From an uncultured Coriobacteriia bacterium (lineage in GTDB: Bacteria; Actinomycetota; Coriobacteriia; Coriobacteriales; QAMH01), in NCBI GenBank assembly GCA_902478425.1, contig CABSKV010000073.1:1-7154 (forward strand): a stretch of DNA of 7,154 nucleotides. Direction: 5' to 3'. Shown here in pieces: positions 1-6,949 of this stretch. Under the pieces are notes generated by a model. It was not told the origin of the DNA. It searched no databases and saw nothing but the letters and a program-made list of their open reading frames with translations. Positions within the stretch are counted from its first letter, which is position 1. Every line of letters starts with the position of its first letter. A program made the translations under genes and the position numbers.

Positions 1-117
1 ATCGACAAGAACGTGACCATCATCGGCGAAGGTGACCATATCGAGATCTGGGATAGCCAGGCCCTCGAGTCTTACATGGATTCCATCGACCCATTCGGCG
101 ACTTCCTGGAAGACTAG
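1..117 (+). CDS. mraZ: MraZ, C-terminal end (5' part outside the window)
   Basis: Frame 1 is open from the first base to a TAG at 115-117 and gives 38 residues ending in FGDFLED. The segment VTIIGEGDHIEIWD is the typical end of the second SpoVT/AbrB-like domain of MraZ, where the family has a V-x-I-G-x-x-D-R-I-E-I-W pattern, followed by a short variable tail. MraZ is a ring-forming DNA-binding protein that binds repeats upstream of its own gene and regulates the dcw operon. Those operator repeats would lie left of this window and cannot be seen. It sits directly before rsmH, which is the family's near-universal position. Its stop codon overlaps the ribosome binding site of rsmH, so the two are probably translationally linked. 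Identification rests on a short fragment plus strong context. Confidence 0.9.
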   Translation: MDKNVTIIGEGDHIEIWDSQALESYMDSIDPFGDFLED

Positions 118-120
118 GGA
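116..120 (+). promoter_or_regulatory. Ribosome binding site deciding the TTG start of rsmH
   Basis: AGGGA lies seven bases before the TTG at 128-130 and overlaps the mraZ stop codon. No ATG or GTG is available in frame near the start of the conserved protein, whereas this purine-rich stretch has ideal spacing to the TTG. It supports the TTG start over an ATG at 32, which would lie deep inside mraZ. Confidence 0.65.
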
Positions 121-127
121 CGGCACG

Positions 128-1078
128 TTGACAGCTGAATACCGGCACATTCCCGTTCTGCTCGACGAGTGCATCGACGCACTCGATCTTCATGACGGCG
201 CAACCGCGCTCGATTGCACGCTTGGCGGAGCGGGACACTCCGAGGCGATAGCAAGAAGCATCGCGCCACATGGTACGCTCATCGGCATCGACCAAGATGA
301 CATGGCGCTCGAGGCAGCGGCGAAGAGGCTGGGCAGTGCGGGACTTGACTCGGACCCGATTCTGCTCAAGGGCAACTTCGCCGACTTGGACGAACTGCTC
401 GTCACGGCGCGCGTACCAGGCGTCGATGCTGTGCTCTTCGACCTTGGAGTGAGCTCTCCACAATTCGATTTTCCTGAGCGTGGCTTCTCGTACAGGGAAG
501 ACGCTCCCCTCGATATGCGTATGGACCCGGGTACACACACCCTAACCGCAGCTGAGATCCTAAACACCTACAATGCAGATGATCTCGCCCGGGTTCTGCG
601 CGATTACGGCGAGGAAAAGTGGGCTGCCCGTATCGCTCGCTTCATTGTTGACGCGCGTTGCGAGCAGCCCGTCAATACGACATTTCAGCTGGTAGATATC
701 ATCAAGAAGGCAATTCCCGCGAATGCGCGCAAGAAGGGCGGACATCCCGCCAAGCGCACGTTCCAGGCGCTGCGCATCGAGGTGAACCACGAGCTCGACG
801 TTCTGTCCCGTGGTCTCGACGCGGCCATACGATGGCTCAATCCGGGTGGCAGAATCGCCGTCATCTCATATCACTCGCTCGAAGATCGCATCGTGAAGGA
901 TTGCTTTCGCAGCATGGAGAACCCCTGCACCTGCCCGCTGGAGCTTCCGGTGTGCGTGTGCGGCAAGAAGCCGGTATTGAAAGTTGAGACCCGCAAGCCG
1001 ATCGTTCCGGCTGCGGGCGAGATTGAGGATAACAAACGGGCACATAGTGCCCGACTGCGGGTTGCAACGAAGCTTTAA
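128..1078 (+). CDS. rsmH: RsmH (MraW), 16S rRNA (cytosine1402-N4)-methyltransferase
   Basis: The product is 316 residues, the usual family length. RsmH uses S-adenosylmethionine to methylate N4 of C1402 in the decoding centre of the small ribosomal subunit. Visible motifs in order are HIPVLLDE (7-14), the SAM-binding loop DCTLGGAGHS (29-38), the acidic GIDQDD (53-58), DLGVSSPQFD (105-114), DMRMD (129-133), HPAKRTFQALRIEVNHEL (from 206), the strand with ISYHSLEDRIVK, and the closing RAHSARLR. All are family hallmarks. The start is taken at TTG 128 because homology begins right there and AGGGA is well placed. An upstream ATG at 32 would add 32 residues read from inside mraZ, with no family resemblance. 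A CxC-x6-CxC cluster sits at 267-278. Codon use looks somewhat less biased than in murE and murF. The gene lies 10 bases after mraZ. Confidence 0.96.
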   Translation: MTAEYRHIPVLLDECIDALDLHDGATALDCTLGGAGHSEAIARSIAPHGTLIGIDQDDMALEAAAKRLGSAGLDSDPILLKGNFADLDELLVTARVPGVDAVLFDLGVSSPQFDFPERGFSYREDAPLDMRMDPGTHTLTAAEILNTYNADDLARVLRDYGEEKWAARIARFIVDARCEQPVNTTFQLVDIIKKAIPANARKKGGHPAKRTFQALRIEVNHELDVLSRGLDAAIRWLNPGGRIAVISYHSLEDRIVKDCFRSMENPCTCPLELPVCVCGKKPVLKVETRKPIVPAAGEIEDNKRAHSARLRVATKL

Positions 1079-1086
1079 TGTAGAAA

Positions 1087-1098
1087 GGACGCCCGTCC
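1087..1098 (+). promoter_or_regulatory. Small inverted repeat between ribosome binding site and start of ftsL
   Basis: GGAC at 1087-1090 and GTCC at 1095-1098 are perfect complements around a GCCC loop. The left arm takes up the GGA of the purine-rich AGAAAGGA (1082-1089), which is the only Shine-Dalgarno candidate for the ATG at 1102. The linear spacer is 12 bases, a little long. The stem could either hide the binding site or shorten the effective spacing. Four base pairs is short enough to be chance. Confidence 0.25.
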
Positions 1099-1101
1099 AT
1101 C

Positions 1102-1611
1102 ATGGCGCAGGCTGCTCGACAATACTACGGCTACCAACGGTATGCCGCATCTGCCGCACACACGGCGGCTCCCGAGCGTGCGCCTCGTCCCGACGTTCGC
1201 GTCATTCCCGGTCAGCGCACGTCGAATCCGGCTTTGCAATCCATTTCCCCGGAGTACGCCCTTGCCTTCAAGATCGCGATTGTACTCATTGCCACCATCG
1301 CGGCGCTCTGCGCAGTACGCGTGTGGCTTTCCGCCTCGACGGTTGCCATGCTCGACAATGTCAACGCCATCGAGAGCACGCTTGCAAGTGCCCAGGCCAA
1401 GACCAACGAGCTCGAGATCCAGCACTCGATCCTATCGAGCTCGACGCGCATCGAGGAGGAGGCCACCAAGATTGGCATGGTCGCGCCAGCCGAGGTCAAG
1501 TACCTGAAGGTCGTCGTTCCCGGCAAGGTGGTCTTGAACGCGGATGGCTCCATCTCGCTCATCGGCACGCTCCAGAACGTCGAAGACTACATTGCCCTGA
1601 CGACAGGCTAG
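1102..1611 (+). CDS. ftsL: FtsL/DivIC-like septum formation protein
   Basis: The product is 169 residues with the layout of a bitopic division protein. It has a Pro/Arg/Ala-rich cytoplasmic tail (1 to about 54), one membrane segment (about 55-76, with KIAIVLIATIAALCAVRVW), a likely coiled coil (about 79-120), and the C-terminal pattern RIEEEATKIGMV (116-127) followed by VKYLKV. That last pattern is typical of FtsL/DivIC proteins. A polar, glycine-containing tail follows to 169. In the family, FtsL pairs with FtsB/DivIC and FtsQ/DivIB and activates the FtsW-FtsI septal synthase. The position between rsmH and ftsI is the classic ftsL slot. Sequence conservation in this family is weak, so the name rests on topology plus position. 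The ATG follows AGAAAGGA, and the stop is ten bases before ftsI. Confidence 0.8.
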   Translation: MAQAARQYYGYQRYAASAAHTAAPERAPRPDVRVIPGQRTSNPALQSISPEYALAFKIAIVLIATIAALCAVRVWLSASTVAMLDNVNAIESTLASAQAKTNELEIQHSILSSSTRIEEEATKIGMVAPAEVKYLKVVVPGKVVLNADGSISLIGTLQNVEDYIALTTG

Positions 1612-1621
1612 GTAGCGCGCG

Positions 1622-3457
1622 ATGAGTCGCAATCAGGACAGAACACGCAGCGTGATGCCGGAGCGATGGTCCAGGGACTGGATTATCCTCGTGCTTTTTG
1701 CGCTGGCTCTCGCCGCCATCGTCGCAAACCTCATCTACATCCAGGTCATCCGCGGGCCGGAGTACGCTCGCATGGCCGAGGCATCCCACACGACCGAGGT
1801 GAGCCTGTCTGCGCGCCGCGGTACGGTGTATGACCGTAATGGCGAGGTCATCGCCTCCAATGTCGATGCGACGACCATCTACGTCAACCCCCAGGAAGTG
1901 ACAAACGCGGAGCGCCTCGCGAGCGTGCTCGCCGAGGTCCTGGGCCCACAGAGTGGCAAGACCAAGGAGGATTACCTCAAGCTCGTCGACCAGTCCGACC
2001 TCTCGTTTGCCTACATCCAGCGCAAGGCGGACGTGACGGTCGCCAACACCCTCAAGGATCGCCTGGCAGACGAGAAGCTCAAGGGCATCCACTACCTCGA
2101 GGACACGAAGCGCGTGTATCCCAACGGCAACGTGGGTAGCCAGATCGTCGGTATGGTCGACATTGACGGCAAGGGCATTTCCGGACTCGAGCTCGAGTAT
2201 GACGAGCTGCTCAAGGGCGAGGATGGCTCCATCGTCTTCGAGCGTGGCATGAACGACATTCCCATTTCCGATGGCGAGACTTCGCGCGCGGATACGGTTG
2301 ACGGCACGGACATCGTGACGAGCGTCGACATCAACCTCCAGAAGCTCTGCGAGGAGCTGCTCCTGGAGGCGATCATCGGCACCGAGGCGCAAGGTGGCAG
2401 CGTGACCGTCATGGACGCGAGCAATGGCGAGATCTACGCCGCGTGCTCGTATGCGAAGAAGAGCAATGAGGAGCTCGAGGCCGAGGCCGCGGAAGCGCAG
2501 CGCGCGATAGATGCGGCCCAGGCTGCCGGACAGCCCCTCGAAGTCAACCCACTCGACACGATGGTCGACTACAAGCTCGAGGTGGGCAAGCTCGCCTCCG
2601 TGACCGACCTCTACGAGCCGGGATCGACCTTCAAGGCGTTCACGGCCTATTCGGTTCTGGCGAACAACGCCAACATAACGCCCGATTCGACCTACACGGT
2701 ACCTTATGCACTCGAGGTGTACGACACCGTCATCAGCGATTCCCACGACCACCCGGTGCAGGACATGTCGTTGCGCGCGATTCTCGCCGACTCCTCGAAC
2801 ACGGGTACGACGCTCGTGTCCCGCGAGGTCCAGGCAAGCCAGCTCTACGATGCGTATCGCGCCTTCGGATTCGGCCAGAAGACGGGCTGCGACTTCCCGG
2901 GCGATACGGCTGGCCAGCTTGCGCAGTCCCAGGACTGGGATGGCGTGCAGAGCGCGACCGTCACCTTCGGCCAGGGCCTCACCGTGAGTCCTTTGCAGCT
3001 CGTACGCGCCTACGGCGTCCTCGAGCAGGGCGGCACCATCGTGACGCCGCACTTCCTCACCGACGTTCCCAACGATGCGGAAAAGACGCAGAGCCTCATG
3101 GCCGACCTGACCAAGCGCGAGACCGTCGCCGATGCGTCCGTGTGTAACGAGGTCAGCGAGATGCTCACCTCGGTCGTGACCGAGGGCACGGGCCAGGCGG
3201 CTGCCGTGGAGGGCTTTTCCGTCACGGGCAAGACGGGCACGGCCGAGATTGCGAGCGTGTATGGCGGTTACGAGGAAAACGCCTACATCATGTCGTTTGG
3301 CGGCTGGTTATACGGGTCCTCGAGCGACCTCGTATGCCTCGTGACGGTCAACAGGCCCCTGACTAACTTAGGTGCTGGCGGCCTGTGTGGTCCGGTATTC
3401 TCGAAGATCATGAGCTACGCCGCGACGCGATACCAGATTGACGCGCAGGGCAAGTAG
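1622..3457 (+). CDS. ftsI: FtsI-type class B penicillin-binding protein (septal D,D-transpeptidase)
   Basis: The 611-residue protein has one N-terminal membrane anchor (about 20-43) after a basic tail, then the class B PBP signature ARRGTVYDRNG (64-74). A dimerisation/pedestal domain follows, with GISGLELEYD (185-194), and then the transpeptidase domain. Catalytic motifs are complete: STFK with nucleophile S335 and K338, SSN at 391-393, and KTGT at 537-540. It cross-links septal peptidoglycan outside the membrane with FtsW as glycosyltransferase partner, and beta-lactams acylate the serine. No PASTA domains follow; the protein ends soon after the transpeptidase fold. An Ala/Glu-rich stretch at about 279-303, likely helical, precedes the active serine. 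The start is ATG 1622 with only a weak AGG-type site (1610-1612) overlapping the ftsL stop. M12 is an alternative that would still keep the membrane anchor. SpoVD/PbpB naming is possible, but the locus favours ftsI. Confidence 0.94.
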   Translation: MSRNQDRTRSVMPERWSRDWIILVLFALALAAIVANLIYIQVIRGPEYARMAEASHTTEVSLSARRGTVYDRNGEVIASNVDATTIYVNPQEVTNAERLASVLAEVLGPQSGKTKEDYLKLVDQSDLSFAYIQRKADVTVANTLKDRLADEKLKGIHYLEDTKRVYPNGNVGSQIVGMVDIDGKGISGLELEYDELLKGEDGSIVFERGMNDIPISDGETSRADTVDGTDIVTSVDINLQKLCEELLLEAIIGTEAQGGSVTVMDASNGEIYAACSYAKKSNEELEAEAAEAQRAIDAAQAAGQPLEVNPLDTMVDYKLEVGKLASVTDLYEPGSTFKAFTAYSVLANNANITPDSTYTVPYALEVYDTVISDSHDHPVQDMSLRAILADSSNTGTTLVSREVQASQLYDAYRAFGFGQKTGCDFPGDTAGQLAQSQDWDGVQSATVTFGQGLTVSPLQLVRAYGVLEQGGTIVTPHFLTDVPNDAEKTQSLMADLTKRETVADASVCNEVSEMLTSVVTEGTGQAAAVEGFSVTGKTGTAEIASVYGGYEENAYIMSFGGWLYGSSSDLVCLVTVNRPLTNLGAGGLCGPVFSKIMSYAATRYQIDAQGK

Positions 3458-3460
3458 GCG

Positions 3461-3470
3461 AGGAAGAGGA
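3461..3470 (+). promoter_or_regulatory. Strong ribosome binding site deciding the murE start
   Basis: AGGAAGAGGA ends six bases before the ATG at 3477-3479. It supports this start over an in-frame ATG at 3438, which lies inside ftsI and would add 13 Arg-rich residues with no match to MurE proteins. This is the strongest Shine-Dalgarno in the window. Confidence 0.7.
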
Positions 3471-3476
3471 AAGACG

Positions 3477-4961
3477 ATGCGCCAGGCACGCAACATAGAA
3501 TCGGTGTTCGCAGGTGTGGAGCATACTGCGCTGCATTGCGAGAACGGCCCGTACGAGGTCAGCGCCATCGAGTTCTCCTCGCGTGACGTCATGCCGGGCG
3601 CCCTGTTCTTCTGCGTTCCCGGCATTGCCGTCGACGGTCATGACTTTGCCGCCGATGCGCTCGGGCGCGGGGCGGTGGGTCTCGTCGTCGAGCGCGAGCT
3701 TGACCTCGATGCCCCCCAGTTCCTCGTCGATGATGCTCGTACGGCCCTCGCGCTATGCTCTGCCAACTTCTACGATAGGCCCTCGCGCAAGCTCGACCTC
3801 GTCGGGATTACGGGTACCAACGGCAAGACGACCACGTGCTTTCTCGTCGAGCATCTCGTGAGGCATGTCGGCAAGCGCGCCGGTCTCATCGGCACGGTCG
3901 AATGCCACGTAGCCGAGGAGGTCTGTCCTTCGCTGCACACGACGCCGGAGTCCCGCGACTTCCAGGAACTGCTTGCGCGCATGGTCGATGCCGGCGTTGA
4001 CGTGTGCGCTTGCGAGGTCTCGAGCCATGCGCTCGACCTCGGCCGCGTGAAGGGGAGCTCCTTTGCCGTTGCCGCCTTCAGCAACCTCACGCAAGACCAT
4101 CTCGACTATCACAAGACGATGGAGGACTATTTCGCCGCCAAGGCGCGTCTCTTCACCGAATACGAACCTGCCGCCAGCGTCATCTGCACTGATTCCGATG
4201 CGGGAAAGCGCATGGCACGGCTTGTCGCCGATGCGGGTCGCACCCTATATCGCGTCGGCTCGGATGCCGACTGCGACGTGCGTCTCGTGGAGGCGCGCTT
4301 CGACGCGCATACGACGCGCATCGACCTCGAGGCCTGCGGCGAGTGGCTACACGTCACCTTGCCGCTCGTCGGCCGTTTCAACGTCGAGAACGCGCTAGTC
4401 GCCTTCGGCATCGGCATAGCGCTCGGCTTCACGAACGAGGCCATCGTCTCGGCCCTCGAATCCGCTCCCCAAGTCCCCGGTCGCCTCGAGCGCGTCGTGG
4501 GAGCGCACGGTACGCATCCGAGCTTCGGCGTGCTCGTGGACTACGCACATACGCCCGACTCGGTCGCCAAGGCCATCGATGCCGTACGTGCCGTCACCGA
4601 TGGTCGCGTGCTCTGCGTCTTCGGCTGTGGCGGGGACCGCGATCATGGCAAGCGTCCCAAGATGGGTGCTGCGGCCCTGGCGGCCGATTTCGCCATCGTC
4701 ACGAGCGACAATCCGCGCACGGAAGATCCCGATGCGATCATCGAGCAGATCCTCGCTGGCATGGAGGGCCACGAGGAGCGCTATGCCGTCATACCCGATC
4801 GTGCCAAGGCGATACGCTTCGCCATCGGCCAGGCGCAGCCGGGTGATGTCGTCCTCATCGCCGGCAAGGGGCATGAGGACTATCAGATCATAGGAAACGT
4901 CAAGCACCACTTCGACGACCGTGAGGTCGCCGCGGCGGCAATCGAGGAAATGAGGTCTTAG
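3477..4961 (+). CDS. murE: MurE, UDP-MurNAc-L-Ala-D-Glu:meso-diaminopimelate ligase
   Basis: The product is 494 residues, the normal length. MurE is a cytoplasmic ATP-dependent ligase that adds the third residue of the peptidoglycan stem to UDP-MurNAc-L-Ala-D-Glu. Visible features are an N-terminal UDP-binding domain (about 1-105, with SSRDVMPGALFFCVPG), the ATP loop GITGTNGKTT (110-119, K117), HTTPES (TTP at 155-157), EVSSHALDLGR, DHLDYH, and AAKARLF with K222 as the likely carbamylated lysine. YAHTPDS (356-362), GCGGDRDHGKRP and DNPRTEDP (411-418) follow. The DNPR motif marks enzymes that accept meso-diaminopimelate, with R414 expected to contact its free carboxylate; lysine-adding enzymes usually differ here. 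The gene lies 19 bases after ftsI and three bases before murF. Substrate choice is inferred from the motif, and some DNPR enzymes are known to be less strict. Confidence 0.95.
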   Translation: MRQARNIESVFAGVEHTALHCENGPYEVSAIEFSSRDVMPGALFFCVPGIAVDGHDFAADALGRGAVGLVVERELDLDAPQFLVDDARTALALCSANFYDRPSRKLDLVGITGTNGKTTTCFLVEHLVRHVGKRAGLIGTVECHVAEEVCPSLHTTPESRDFQELLARMVDAGVDVCACEVSSHALDLGRVKGSSFAVAAFSNLTQDHLDYHKTMEDYFAAKARLFTEYEPAASVICTDSDAGKRMARLVADAGRTLYRVGSDADCDVRLVEARFDAHTTRIDLEACGEWLHVTLPLVGRFNVENALVAFGIGIALGFTNEAIVSALESAPQVPGRLERVVGAHGTHPSFGVLVDYAHTPDSVAKAIDAVRAVTDGRVLCVFGCGGDRDHGKRPKMGAAALAADFAIVTSDNPRTEDPDAIIEQILAGMEGHEERYAVIPDRAKAIRFAIGQAQPGDVVLIAGKGHEDYQIIGNVKHHFDDREVAAAAIEEMRS

Positions 4962-4964
4962 GAT

Positions 4965-6386
4965 ATGGAAATCTCGGTTTCCGACATTGCCAAGGTCACG
5001 GGTGGCCAGTTCATCGGCGACGAGTCGGCCCTGCGCCGCATCGTCTCCGGCCTTACCTGGGATTCGCGCACCATCATGCCCGACAACGTCTTTCTCGCCA
5101 TGCCGGGCCTGCGCGTGGATGGCAACGACTTCATCCGCGGCGCGATCCAGCGCGGTGCCGGCGTCATCGTCTGCACGCGCATGCCATCCGATAACGTCAT
5201 CGCCGTTGCCGGCGAATTCGCCTGCCCGATGGTCGTCGTCGATGACGGCATCGACGCCCTCGAGAAGATCGCAGGTTTCTGGCGCGACAAGCTGCATGCC
5301 ATCGTCATAGGCGTCACGGGCTCCACGGGCAAGACCTCGACGAAGGACTTCCTGCGCTCCGTGTTCTCTCAGCGCTTCAAGACGGCGGCTACGCAAGGCA
5401 ACCAGAACAACGAGATCGGCGTGCCGGCCACGATCCTGGCAGCCGATGAGGACACCGAGGTGCTTATCGTCGAGCTCGGCATGCGCGGCATGCACCAGAT
5501 CGAGCATCTGTGCACCTTCGTCAAGCCGAGCATCGCCGTCGTGACCAATATCGGCGTGAGCCACATGGAGCTGCTCGGCAGCCGCGAGAACATCGCGCAT
5601 GCCAAGTCCGAGCTCCTCTCGGCGCTGCCCGACACGGGTTTTGCCGTCCTCAACGCCGACGACGAGTTCACGCCGCTGCTCGAGGGCTTCGCGCATCTCG
5701 AGGAACGCGGTGTCATCGTGCATAGCTATGGCTTCTCGCCCGAGGCGGAAGTCCACGCGCAAGACGTGAGCTATGACGCGGAGGCGCGGGCGAGCTTCGA
5801 GGTCGTGACGCCATCTGCCGATCCCGTGCCTGTCACGCTGTCCATTCCCGGCAAGCACAACGTCTCGAACGCACTTGCCGCCTATGCGGCTGGCCTCAAC
5901 ATGGGCATTGCCCCCGAGGACATCGCGCGTGGCCTTGCCGAGGCAAAGGCGAGCGGCATGCGCATGGAGATCATTCATACGCCGGACGGCATCACCATCG
6001 TCAACGATGCGTACAATGCCAATCCGGACTCGATGCGCGCCTCGATCAGCACGCTTTCGACGCTCGAGGGTGCAGGCAGGCGCATTGCTGTCCTGGGCGA
6101 TATGGGAGAACTCGGTTCTGACGAGTACCAACTGCACGTTGACGTGGGAACCTTTGCAGCACAGGCAGACCTTGATATGCTCGTGTGCATCGGTACGCTC
6201 AGCGTCGGCATCAAGTCGGGCGCGCTGGCGGCGGATATGGACACCGCGTGCGTCAAGAGCTTTACGGGTGTCGAGGAGGCGCAGCAGTTCCTCGAGAAGT
6301 ACGTTCGGGAAGGTGACATCGTTCTTGTGAAGGCATCGCGTTTCATGGAGCTGGAGCGCATAGTCAAGGGGTTAATGCACGAATGA
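4965..6386 (+). CDS. murF: MurF, UDP-MurNAc-tripeptide:D-Ala-D-Ala ligase
   Basis: The product is 473 residues, usual for the family. MurF is the last cytoplasmic ligase: it uses ATP to add D-Ala-D-Ala to the UDP-MurNAc-tripeptide made by MurE, giving the pentapeptide used by MraY. Motifs are the N-terminal domain WDSRTIMPDNVFLAMPG, the ATP loop GVTGSTGKTS (116-125, K123), GNQNNEIGVP (from 145), ELGMRGMHQI, TNIGVSHMELLGS, IPGKHNVSNALAA, NDAYNANPDSM (DAYNANP at 348-354) and AVLGDMGELG. GNxNNxIGxP and DxYNANPxSM separate MurF from MurC, MurD and MurE. The ATG follows GAGG (4952-4955), inside the end of murE. The stop overlaps the mraY start by ATGA, which suggests coupled translation. Codon use becomes less G/C-ending in the last 250 bases or so. 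Confidence 0.96.
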   Translation: MEISVSDIAKVTGGQFIGDESALRRIVSGLTWDSRTIMPDNVFLAMPGLRVDGNDFIRGAIQRGAGVIVCTRMPSDNVIAVAGEFACPMVVVDDGIDALEKIAGFWRDKLHAIVIGVTGSTGKTSTKDFLRSVFSQRFKTAATQGNQNNEIGVPATILAADEDTEVLIVELGMRGMHQIEHLCTFVKPSIAVVTNIGVSHMELLGSRENIAHAKSELLSALPDTGFAVLNADDEFTPLLEGFAHLEERGVIVHSYGFSPEAEVHAQDVSYDAEARASFEVVTPSADPVPVTLSIPGKHNVSNALAAYAAGLNMGIAPEDIARGLAEAKASGMRMEIIHTPDGITIVNDAYNANPDSMRASISTLSTLEGAGRRIAVLGDMGELGSDEYQLHVDVGTFAAQADLDMLVCIGTLSVGIKSGALAADMDTACVKSFTGVEEAQQFLEKYVREGDIVLVKASRFMELERIVKGLMHE

Positions 6387-6949
6387 TCAGCATATTCAGC
6401 CAATATCCGACGTATCAGGTCTTTCTCGCCTTCATCATCTCGATGGCGTTGACCATGATCGTCATGCCGTTTTTCATCAAGCTGCTCAAGGTTCGCCAGA
6501 TCGGCCAGCAGGTACGTGCGGATGGTCCGCAGGGCCATCTCGTCAAGCAGGGCACGCCGACTATGGGCGGTATCGTCATCCTGCTCATGATGACCGCCTC
6601 GATCTTTCTCGTGGGCGCCCCCGACCCGCCGCTGCTGCTCATCTTGGCGGCCACGCTGCTCACGGGTCTGCTCGGCTTCATCGATGACATCTCGAAGGTC
6701 GCCAAGGAACGCTCCCTTGGTCTGCTTCCGTATCAGAAGATGATTGCGCTCACGCTTATCTCGGTTGCGTTTTGTCTCATCGCGGTCAACTACCTCGACA
6801 TCGAGCCCTACGTGACCATTCCCTTCACGCAGTTCAGCCTCGATCTGGGTGTGCTCACGACCGTTTTGCCCTTCGGCGATGGCTTCGAGATTCCCTGGCT
6901 CTACGTCGCATTCGTCTTTCTGCTCATGGCCGGCATGGCCAATGCGTGA
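6383..6949 (+). CDS. mraY: MraY, N-terminal part, frame broken after residue 188
   Basis: MraY is the integral membrane transferase that moves phospho-MurNAc-pentapeptide from UDP onto undecaprenyl phosphate, forming lipid I. This frame gives 188 residues with several hydrophobic membrane segments (the first about 12-35). It carries the motif RADGPQGHLVKQGTPTMGG (45-63) and GFIDDISK (98-105), where D101 and D102 match the catalytic aspartate pair of the family. It then stops at TGA 6947-6949 right after MAGMANA. Family members are about 320-360 residues and read NAVNLTDGLDG at this point; the missing VNLTDGLDG lies in another frame immediately downstream. One G appears to be missing between 6944 and 6948. 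The ATG overlaps the murF stop (ATGA), with AAGGGG at 6366-6371 as binding site. The identity is certain. Whether the break is real is unknown, and a sequencing or assembly error is most likely. Confidence 0.93.
   Translation: MISIFSQYPTYQVFLAFIISMALTMIVMPFFIKLLKVRQIGQQVRADGPQGHLVKQGTPTMGGIVILLMMTASIFLVGAPDPPLLLILAATLLTGLLGFIDDISKVAKERSLGLLPYQKMIALTLISVAFCLIAVNYLDIEPYVTIPFTQFSLDLGVLTTVLPFGDGFEIPWLYVAFVFLLMAGMANA

Noticed and set aside
32..127. Upstream ATG extending rsmH by 32 residues into mraZ
   Set aside because: The extension is mraZ sequence read in the wrong frame. RsmH similarity and the ribosome binding site both place the start at TTG 128.
2185..2200. Many CTCGAG and GAGCTC hexamers across the window, with GAGCTCGAG-type runs
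   Set aside because: They fall in frame as Leu-Glu and Glu-Leu codon pairs using the preferred CTC and GAG codons, so codon bias explains them without a dedicated sequence motif.
1559..3052. Long open frame of 497 codons on the minus strand opposite ftsI
   Set aside because: It mirrors ftsI, whose catalytic motifs are all present on the + strand. Long antisense frames arise from the strong codon bias of GC-rich genes. The translation is Arg/Val/His-rich with no recognisable domain.
3438..3476. Upstream ATG extending murE by 13 residues into ftsI
   Set aside because: The added residues are Arg-rich without MurE similarity, and the AGGAAGAGGA site points to ATG 3477.
4395..6137. Long open frame of 580 codons on the minus strand opposite murE and murF
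   Set aside because: It spans two clear + strand genes and their junction, has an artefact-like composition and no known motif. It is best explained as a shadow of biased codon use.
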